Shown: in pieces, positions 56,611 to 64,000 of the stretch | How positions within the stretch are numbered: the first letter of the stretch is position 1 | Layout: each line of letters begins with the position of its first letter | NCBI GenBank assembly: GCA_039519185.1 | Contig: CM076849.1 | Coordinates: 38,052,203-38,116,202 of the forward strand | DNA from: Astragalus membranaceus | Taxonomy: Eukaryota > Streptophyta > Magnoliopsida > Fabales > Fabaceae | Direction of reading: 5' to 3' | Length of the DNA stretch: 64,000 bases | Notes under the pieces: generated by a model | The model's input: only the letters and a program-made list of their open reading frames with translations | The model's database searches: none | Told to the model about the DNA's origin: nothing | Translations under genes and position numbers: made by a program

Positions 56611-57189
56611 CATTTTAATTTTACTAAATAATAACTAATAATTTTTCTGTTTTTAACTAATAAATTAAAATACTTCGTATTTTAAAAAACTCAAAATTTT
56701 CAGATAATTATTATTATACAAATAGTGTAAACACAATCTAATTATTACACCATAAGTTAAATTATTTTATTTTTGCAAAAAATTTAAGATAATAACATCA
56801 AATAACATTTTATAAAAAATAATTTTGTTAACTAACCGGTAGTGAAGATAAGTCTCTGACTTGAAGCTTTCCGGACACTTGAACAAAACTTTCAAGCAAA
56901 CTCCAAACTCCAATCAATTACAAAGCAAATTATAACAAAAAAAAATATTAAACAACTATATTTAAAAACTAAATATGAACTAAAACAATAAAATATCAGT
57001 TAAAAAACATACCTTAAATCAAAATTAACAATAATCTCGCAAGTAAAACAGAACAGATTTCGAATGGAGTGGATTGAGAGATTTGAGAAGAGAAGAGTGA
57101 GAGATTTCGGAGAAGAGGGTGAAGAGTGAATGAAGAGTGAGTGAAGAGTGGGTTCGTATATATAGAGGAAGGTTGCAACGACTCATTTT

Positions 57190-57710
57190 GCAATTCCGCC
57201 AAAAATGTCGATTACCGGCGGAATTTATGGCTTACCGGCGGATTCTAGTAAACGGTACGCACACAACTTCCCATACAGAAATCCGCCGGAAATGAACAAT
57301 ACCGGCGGATTTTTTTATTATCGGCGGCTTTCTGAATTTACCGGCGGGTTCTTGAATTTAGCGACGGATTTTTGAATTTACCGGCGGATTTTTGAATTTC
57401 AAATTTTAAATATTTTCCGCCGAAAATTCCTCTTACCTGCGGATTTGTTTAAATATTATTTTTTAAATTATGGAAAATATCCGCCGGAAGATGTAATTAC
57501 CGGCGGATTGTTTTTAAATTTTTTTCGCAAAAATTTTCGGTGGTAACACCTTAATATTCCGTTGTTAAGTTACAGTCGAATTAAAATCCGCCGGAAAAAA
57601 TTGAAAAATCCGTCGGTAATTTACTGGGGGGCCAAATCCGCCGGTAATGCCAAAAATCAGTCGGTAATGTACTGGCGGATTTATTTCGCCGGAAATAGCC
57701 CCCCGGAAAT
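57190..57710. repeat. Subterminal repeats of CACTA C, right end
   Basis: About fifteen TACCGGCGGATTT or AATCCGCCGGAAA words, mostly on one strand up to 57560 and then on the other. They mirror the left-end array. Confidence 0.85.
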
Positions 57711-57829
57711 GGGAGAAATTCTTGTAGTGAGCCGAACGTCTTTCAATTCAAGAACGAGGTTCTTAATGGGAAGATTGTGAGCTATCATCCCAACAAGATT
57801 GACTTCGATGTCATTGCCCCCTTTCCTTG

Positions 57830-59408
57830 AGTGTCTCAATGTTCTGTTCTGACTTGGTTATGTATTTTTCTCTTCCCGTACTTTGTTGGATTTCGGTGGA
57901 ACTCCGACTTGTTTCGGATCCATCTTTGTTGTTAGCATGTAACTTGATGATCTCGACATTTCTGTAGTAACTTATTCCTTTTTCTGCGTTCCTTTCGTCG
58001 TTGACGTTTTACTTTACATAATCCATCTCGTTTGATTGTGCTAGCTATTAGGCCTCAGATAGTGTGATTCGAAGGGGTACCGGGCTCTAGGTATGCCTCA
58101 TGTATCTTGCTTCGCATGCGAGAGGCACGGGATTCGATTCTCTGCATCTTCGTTAGTACGCCTTGGGGATAGTTTACCAGGTCCCGGCCTGATTATAACT
58201 CGTCCATCGGGGGTTGCGACACATTTATAGTCACTTCGACGTGGCGAGTCGACCAGCCCGTGCCCCCGTTTATAGGGAAGCGCAAACGATCGTAGCGTCG
58301 ATCTCATGTCGCCCCTTTCTACCACCAGGCTTAGTCGTAGTGCTCCATGTTGTTGCCTCGAGCTTGATTTGTTTTGTCGAACATAACGATGAGGACCCAT
58401 GAAGTTATACTTACAATATCGCCTTGGATTATGGTGGCTAGCCTTATGTTTCTTTAGTGATGTCTCGCACATTGTTTTAACACTGTCGTCTTTGAATTTA
58501 GTCTTGGTAAGTATGTTGTGTGCGGGTGAGTACAACTCGTGTTGCCCCAAAGTCTCGAATCAGCTGCAGATCGCTTGCGTCGGTCTAACACTCAAAATGT
58601 TGCCTCTTTTCTCTTAGTTGTTTACTTACTCATCACTTTGGAAAGTCCTTGTTGCCTTAGACTTTCCTCAGGGTTGGGGTGGTCCCGACTCTTGCGACTG
58701 GGTTGAACAGGCTTTGAGTCGATCCTGATTTGCTCTGCCAGGGTTGGCTCCTACACTTCGCTCTATAGAAGCAAATGTCATGGAACTTCTTTGTTCAGAC
58801 TTGGACAGTGTATTTCGTTCGAGTTTGTTTAAACTGTTTTACTTCTAGAAACCTCTGTTCGCTGTTACTTGGGTCTTTTGCTCCAGTGGCTTAAAGATTT
58901 ATCACAGGAATTTTATGACCTTGATAGACTATGCTGCTTCTCCCAAGTCTGACAGATTCGTCGTGACTTGATCGCGTCTTGAGGAGATGTTCATAGACAA
59001 GATTGTGAACGACCATTGGACTTGACATTTACCATCTGGATTCCGCTTGACACAACGCATCTCAAGGCGTGACGCATCTCGCTTCAACTCATGTGATTTC
59101 CTGGGGCCTTCGTGCTTGCAAGTTTGGAAAGTATGTGCGCCATAGCACACTGGATTCATTTATCAGGATTCAAGGTACATGATAGCGTCGAGCCACTTCG
59201 TGCAATCGTAAATCTAAGGGATGTATTTGCAAAACCATCTTATTGGGGTGATGATATTGGCTTGAAGCTATTATTGGGGTTGCCCTCGTCGGCTAGGCAG
59301 TCCCTCTCTACAAGCTGCATCACTCCTGCAGGCCAGGAAGTCCCTCCCTATAGACTGTGTCTTCTCAGGATGCGTCCCTGCTGGATGCGTCCCTCAGGAT
59401 GCATTCCT
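57830..59408. other. Outer element: region between antisense gene and gag, no pol
   Basis: In autonomous Tat elements this interval should hold protease, RT, RNase H and integrase. I find none of their motifs on either strand. A tRNA-Ala-like stretch is at 58073-58152. At 59310-59470 the phrase CAGGATG(C/T)GT(C/T) is repeated six or so times in tandem. Confidence 0.6.
58073..58152 (+). pseudogene. tRNA-Ala-like sequence (anticodon CGC), degenerate
   Basis: The 3' two thirds follow plant tRNA-Ala: anticodon arm CTTGC-TTCGCAT-GCGAG with five pairs, variable AGGCAC, T-loop TTCGATT and acceptor side CATCTTC. The 5' third (acceptor and D arm) pairs poorly and the T stem has mismatches. It is therefore a tRNA pseudogene or the head of a SINE rather than a working gene. 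Confidence 0.5.
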
Positions 59409-61051
59409 CAAGATGGGTCCTTGCAGGATGTGTCTTCTCCGCCCGGGCTTGCTCCCTGCAGGATGTGTTCTTCAATGGCCTTGTAGGCCAGCTCGTTCTC
59501 TTCGTAGTCCATGTGCTTTCGGATTCTTTGAAGGAAATCGACCAAGTCGTGGGGCTTGTTGATCCCGGTTTCTCTTTGGAATAAAGGGTTTGCTCTGGTG
59601 ATAAGTGCCTTACGTACGGGATCTCTACCTTCAGCTTCGTGCATTCAGCAAGCCCGAGGTATGAGACGTTCCCCTCAAGCTCGTTACTTTCAAGCAAGTT
59701 GGGGGGTGAGATGCCTTTTCTCAAGTCCGCCCCAAACTCTTCTTCTATTCAACGCATCCAAGAAATCTGAGGCGTGAAGATTCTCTTTCAATTCGACGCA
59801 AGCGAGCTAAATCACCCGAGGCGAGCCTCCTACGACTTCAACGGATTTTCATGCTCTGAGCTGGGATGATTCTTCCCTCCATTGACTCTTCTAAGCAGAT
59901 TAAGGCATTTTTCTCTCTCTTCAACGCATCTGGGCTGATAGAGGCATGACGGGCTTCCTTGCGGCGACCATCCTTCCTCCAAAAGAGCCTCATATTGCTT
60001 TCAAGGTTCCCAACATTCGCAGCTTTTTTTGTTGAACCTTTCTAGATATTCTCTAATTGTTTCTTTCTCTCTCTGCCTGATCGCCCTGAGTACCTCTTCA
60101 GACTTGGGTTTTAAGCGGGAAGCAGCAGAGCGAGTTGTGAACATCATAGCTAGTTGTCCCCAGGATGAGATCGAGCTTGGCTTCAACCCCTGGAACCGAG
60201 CTAGTGCTGACTTCTCGAGAGTGAGGGGGATCTTGCAGTGGACGGGTTCCCTTGCCCCTCAGTTGCGCATCATGAGAGAGAAGTATGTGAGGTGGATGTC
60301 AGGGTCTCCAGTCCCATCGTACATGTTGAGGGCTGGAAGCTTCTCTAGGGCCTTAGGAATCAGACAATCATCAATCTTCCTGGTGAAGGGTCCCTCGTGG
60401 GAGAGCCATGGAGAGTGGTGAGATGACCCGTCCCCAAGGTCTATGCCTTGGCTGTCACGTCGGGCTGGAGATCTCCTCGAGGTAGATCTGTGGCGAAGCC
60501 TCTTGTGGGTCTTGGTTTGGCTCCGCGACCTCTAGCGAGAATTGGATGTTACTAGCGACGAGGTCCTTGAGGGAGAGTCCTCAAGCAAGTAGGTTCCATC
60601 AAGCGAAGTTGGAGGGGTGCTTGGAGGTGAACTTGATCCTTGGTGTCTGCTGCGTCGGGGAGGAGAGTGACGAGCTCGCTTTCGTCTCGGTGGAGAGCGA
60701 TGGTTGAAATGACGCCTGGGTGGAGATCCGTGGCGCCTGGAGCTCACTATCCTTGGGGGGAGAAGTGCTCCAGGGAGGATGAAGCTGCTCAGACGTGGCT
60801 GCCATTCGTCTCTCTACCTGCCTGAGGCGCGTCTCTTACTGCAGCATAGCCTGAGTGTGGTTGCACAGTAGGTCCAGGAGCTAGCGGATGGTCGTGGCAT
60901 CCTAAGGTTGGACGGGAATCTGGATCGGCTGTGGAGCCGGGACTTGGATGGTGTCGCTTGGAAGAGTGGCGGCAACACCTTGTCGCGTGTCTTCAGGTTA
61001 GGGTTGAGACACGGCAATGCTTCGGACCCCGGGTCGGCCTCGGGGTGCCAT
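59409..61051 (-). pseudogene. Gag of the outer Tat-like element, broken and split by a duplicated segment
   Basis: Start at ATG 61051 (MAPRGRPGVRSIAVSQP), followed at once by a stop. Then come an Arg/Ser/Pro-rich stretch (60747-60532: RRHGSPPRRHFNHRSPPRRK), the gag core (60186-60001: SISSWGQLAMMF, RQREKETIREYLERFNKK) and the later gag part (59570-59430: KPHDLVDFLQRIRKHMDYEE). The nested Tat element has the same blocks (SSWEGLVAMF; LREFIDRF; YDLGLFLRRANDHMGYEE) about 270 bp apart. Here the distance is about 600 bp because a segment of about 300 bp (59640-59940) has been inserted. The frame is lost in several places. Confidence 0.75.
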
Positions 61052-61106
61052 CGGAATGCAGGAGAGAATTCTTAAGAGATAGAGATGAGGTGAAAGCTAG
61101 ACAGCT

Positions 61107-61123
61107 CCCACTGTGGTTGCCAA
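61107..61123 (-). other. Primer binding site of the outer Tat-like element
   Basis: The minus strand reads TTGGCAACCACAGTGGG directly after the LTR end TATTGAACA. It differs by one base from the nested element's TTGGCGACCACAGTGGG. Confidence 0.8.
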
Positions 61124-61467
61124 TGTTCAATACCTAGCAGCGCTGCGGTGACTGCTGTTGGTAGATCACTTGAATTCCGAGCGGAGTGTTGAAAGGATCT
61201 GAGGGGCACCTACAATGCCACTCTGACGCCCAAGTCAGTATATGGAATAAGAGAGTAGTCATATCTAGGAATGAGAATGTGTCTAATTATGGCAATGTGA
61301 GCCAGTATTTATAGAGATTCGTGCAGGATTTGAGTCGTTGGATCAATCGGATGAATCTGAGCCATCCAAGCGTGAGAGCCAGAAGTGGGCTGATTTATGG
61401 TGGACATGGATTAGAATGATTGGGCCTATCCGTTGTCTAATTGCTGAATGAGCCTTAGTCCAGAACA
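61124..61467 (-). repeat. 5' LTR of the outer Tat-like element
   Basis: 344 bp, matching 23054-23407. It has the same ends (TGTTCTGGAC... / ...GAACA on the minus strand) and is followed by the target duplication ACGTT. Confidence 0.9.
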
Positions 61468-61470
61468 ACG

Positions 61471-61472
<2 letters not shown>

Positions 61473-61562
<90 letters not shown>
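61473..61562. repeat. (AT)n microsatellite, about 90 bp
   Basis: An uninterrupted AT run adjoins the right target duplication of the outer element. Confidence 0.98.
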
Positions 61563-61566
<4 letters not shown>

Positions 61567-62997
61567 CGTCTCTTCGCTTTTTCATCCTAAATTCTTCTTC
61601 ATTGATTAGCCCTAGCAAGGGTTGAGATCCTCTTTTGAGAAATGGAGAGGATCTCAACTCCCCTACCAGTTGCTACTTAAGTGTTTCTTTCTTCCTTCTC
61701 TGGCCCCATAATCTTCTTTATCAATGAATCTTGTCCATTTGTGCAAGTATCAACTCGTGTCGTAAGTGATGGAAATATTTTAACACCAATCGGCGTAGAG
61801 AACTAATTTTTGTGAAACAAGTCTATAGCCCTTTTTGTTCGCAGGATTTGTTAGATATGGTTGAGATTGTGTGTAATTCGTGTTTGTATAACACATTTAA
61901 GAAAATAAAATGAAAAAATAGTACTACACAAATAAATAAGTTTTCGCTGCATGTCATTAGAGTAAATAACATTCTTAAAAGATAATAAACTAACTATAAA
62001 TATATTTTTTAGAAAAAAAGTTAAATATCAAAAACTTTTTATAAAGCTTATTAGAAATAAAAATTTCATAATATTAGCTTTAAAATTTTAAACAAATAAT
62101 CTTAAGGGTGCGTTTGAATCAAACTGCGCTTTTATCATATAAACAAAATCATTTCTTTTGAATCAACTTTTAAAATATCATTACCAAATACAAATCAATT
62201 TTTTTAAACTCAAACTTGTAAAATTAATTCTTTTGTATTTTTTTTACATCATTTTATATTTGCAAGCTGACTCAAAAGTACGTAAACACCTCTAGCTTAA
62301 CTAGTGAACTTTTTTTTTGATGAATAACTAGTTAACTTATCAGCTTTAGTTTTTATTTTTAGTTGAAAAATTAGTTTCCCCAACTTGTGAATCATAGAAT
62401 GAATCTGCAAATAGTTAGAGCGTAGCTTGCACGGCTTCAACATAATACTACTTGTTAGGTTGATCGCATTTCCAAAGGCATGTGATGATTGAGCTGCACA
62501 TGCATATTTCGTGTTATTTTTATATAAGCGCAATAATAAACATTACTTTACTCTTTGATAAGAAAAATAACAAAATATGTGCAAATTGGAGCCGTGGGTC
62601 TGGACGGTGTGTGTCAGAGTCTACGCAGCACTTCCCGCGGCTCCTTTCTTTATTCATAATATAATAATTGAGACGAATATTTTGATGACTCTTTTTGTCA
62701 TTTGCATCCCATTTGCACTCCATCAAACAAACAATCTCCCATTTTTCTAGGTTAAAAAATGAAAGAGTATTATTCTCTTGTTCAAATTTGAAACTTTCAA
62801 AGGATTTGACTTACATTGCGGTTTTTTTATAAGAAAAATATGTTTGTATATATCAATGAGAGGAGTACTAGAGGTACTCCAACCCTTCACAAGATGGGAC
62901 AAAAAGTTTAATCTTTGTTCCAAGTGAGTGTTTTTTTTATCATCACTAAAAACACTCACTTTTTCCATAAACCAACCCCAAGAAAGATGTTTAATCT
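61563..62997. other. Intergenic AT-rich DNA
   Basis: No gene was recognised. A perfect 13 bp inverted repeat (GTTGAGATCCTCT and its complement) spans 61621-61658 with a 12 base loop. At 62105 the phrase GGGTGCGTTTGAATCAAAC resembles the start of common plant MITEs, but no partner end was found. Confidence 0.45.
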
Positions 62998-63419
62998 TGT
63001 TAACAACTAAGGGATATCACCCGCCTCCCATTCAAAAACTTTGTTGTTTATGGACTCTGAGATTAGCCCAATAACTAGAGTCCAAATCCAGCAATCCAGC
63101 TCATCCATGCCTATCAGAAGTCAATGGCTGAGATTCAACCAGACAATCTAATAGACCAGGGTTGGCCTGGTGCCTATAAATATGGGCCCCACTTTGCAGG
63201 AAAGGTACACTCTCATTTCTCTACTACACTCTAAGATTCTGAAACACTGACTTGAGCATTAGAGTGGCATTACAGGTACCGCGTCTGGGGTTGACTCTGA
63301 GACCCGACCTAAACAGCAAGAGCCCTACCAACTGCAGTCTCAGGACCATCCCGAGCATAAGTCAATCAAAGGAACTGCAATTTTTCCACACAAGTTATCA
63401 GGTCTTGATATTAAATCAA
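62998..63419 (+). repeat. Probable Tat-like solo LTR
   Basis: The stretch begins TGTTAACAACTAAGGG. It contains CCTATAAATATGGGCCCC (TATA-like) and then ACTTGAGCATTAGAGTGGCA plus TACAGGTACCGCG. The last two phrases run parallel to ACTTGAGCGTTGGAGTGCCT and TGCAGGTACCACC in the LTR of the young Tat-like element. It ends near TTAAATCA. No matching flanks were found, so the edges are uncertain. Confidence 0.5.
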
Positions 63420-64000
63420 CAGACTGATTTTCCCTAGTACCATATTTGTCAATAGGCTATAAATCCAAATGCAAACACTTAACAGGTTAGTAAATGGAGA
63501 AGACAAGAAAAATCTCTTACAAACTCAGATAGATATTAACTTTAGTAAATGGAGTATACATTTTTAATCAGCATTTATCTCTTTCTAGAACATGTCTCCA
63601 AAACACATACTAGAAAGGAAATAGTGGTAGTGGGGAATATTACATTCTGGTTTGTAGGTAAATGTTACATTGTTGATGCTATTTATCAATGACAAATATT
63701 AATCTCGTGATTTTTTTATATATTAGTGCAATTATCCCGTGTTTTTAAATTTAGCAGTGCAGTTATCTCGTAGTTTCAATTGATTATTTTAGTTGATTAG
63801 TAGATTATAGTAGATAATAAAAGAGAGATAGTAGATTATCAATAAAAATATTTGTTTTAAATATTAAGCAGTAGTTTATATAGTCATTAAATCTTCTTCA
63901 TTTTTAGATAGTAGATTTATAGTAGTCTTCAAAATTTTTAATTATCAATGACAAATATTAATCCTGTTTTTTTATATATCAATGCAGTTATCCCGTGTTT
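63420..64000. other. Intergenic AT-rich DNA with a direct repeat
   Basis: A phrase of about 50 bp starting AATGACAAATATTAATC and ending GTTATCCCGTGTTT occurs at 63689-63746 and again at 63949-64000, about 260 bp apart. No gene was recognised. Confidence 0.5.

Larger units (their letters stand above)
50459..57729 (-). mobile_element. CACTA element C with decayed transposase genes
   Basis: Termini CACTACAAGAA (50459) and TTCTTGTAGTG (ending 57729) are flanked by the 3 bp duplication AGC (50456-50458, 57730-57732). The outer element's antisense gene continues across it. Subterminal zones at both ends repeat TCCGCCGGAAA/TACCGGCGGA words (50480-50690 and 57190-57710). Coding is on the minus strand: a tnp2-type transposase, then a TNPA-like second gene. 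This is a different CACTA family from A and B by its termini and repeats. Confidence 0.92.
48651..57829 (+). pseudogene. Antisense gene of the outer Tat-like element, broken and split by CACTA C
   Basis: Starting at ATG 48651 (MSRMKKTTRVHG) the plus strand encodes a Ser/Glu-rich N-terminus and the gypsy-type transposon domain (DSLKFMMYHRP, then out of frame PNSWAFVRSFEIVMRAM, RLRVFFSIFEVHRR). After an intron-like gap (about 49515-49605) come DDMVAPLSFDDLVAMAG, a basic KRRGKEIMES segment and a coiled-coil part (50110-50450) broken by a TGA and a TAG. CACTA C interrupts it at 50459. The last 32 or so codons (FQFKNEVLNGKIVSYHPNKI) resume at 57733 and end at 57829. Domain order equals that of the antisense gene in the nested element. 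At least one deletion with a frameshift (about 49065) and several stops disable it. Confidence 0.78.
23054..61467 (-). mobile_element. Outer Tat-like gypsy element lacking pol (host of the whole nest)
   Basis: Both LTRs, the primer site, the polypurine tract and a perfect 5 bp target duplication (ACGTT at 23049-23053 and 61468-61472) are present. The element is therefore a complete insertion read on the minus strand. Without the nested CACTA units its interior is about 7 kb. It holds a decayed gag next to the right (5') LTR and a plus-strand antisense gene toward the left (3') LTR. No protease, RT, RNase H or integrase motif was found. By eye the LTRs differ at roughly 20 positions plus several indels, so it is much older than the gypsy element nested in it. 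Confidence 0.85.

Noticed and set aside
58098..58550. Minus-strand 150-codon open frame in the pol-less region
   Set aside because: No retroelement or host motif. It overlaps the tRNA-like stretch in antisense, and composition alone explains it.

Overview
This is plant nuclear DNA with no prokaryotic features. It holds intron-containing genes with GT-AG splice sites and Ty3/gypsy, CACTA (En/Spm), Mutator-like, SINE and MITE transposable elements, plus long AT microsatellites. The repeat families and the gene fragments (NDX-type nodulin homeobox, ETTIN-like ARF, vacuolar sorting receptor) fit a eudicot, and the repeat style suggests a legume. That species call is inference.

Layout. (1) 1-11.6 kb: a Tekay/Del-like Ty3/gypsy chromovirus on the minus strand. 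An Athila element (1-5604, cut by the window edge) interrupts its pol, and a solo LTR (7440-8726) interrupts its zinc knuckle. (2) 11.6-23.0 kb: the only apparently functional host genes, two tandem minus-strand paralogues of an alpha/beta-hydrolase (lipase) with GHSAG motifs. One is at 13140-17658 (452 aa, 7 exons) and the other at 18624-20973 (462 aa, 8 exons). Around and inside them sit a Mutator-like element, a SINE, MITEs and a copia relic. (3) 23054-61467: one 38 kb nest of transposons, resolved by target-site duplications (TSDs). The outer unit is a pol-less Tat-like gypsy element (TSD ACGTT). It carries CACTA element B (24264-47715, TSD CCT) and CACTA element C (50459-57729, TSD AGC). 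Inside B lie an almost complete young Tat-like gypsy element (24954-35440, TSD ATAAG) and CACTA element A (36482-42636, TSD TTT). A palindromic tRNA-related element (34712-35198, TSD AGATG) sits in the 3' LTR of the young gypsy element. (4) 61.5-64 kb: AT-rich intergenic DNA with a probable Tat-like solo LTR.

How the parts work together. The two lipase genes probably arose by tandem duplication and differ by one precisely missing intron. Both Tat-like elements carry a large gene antisense to gag-pol, between pol and the 3' LTR. In the young copy it has a clear intron and a plausible promoter. CACTA A and B carry no visible transposase. They carry host gene fragments on the minus strand instead: PADRE/DUF4228, NDX, ARF and an acidic exon in A; purple acid phosphatase and vacuolar sorting receptor in B. 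CACTA C keeps decayed transposase (tnp2-DUF4218-DUF4216) and TNPA-like genes. Exon ends were set by hand from splice sites and by comparing paralogues. No database search was run.
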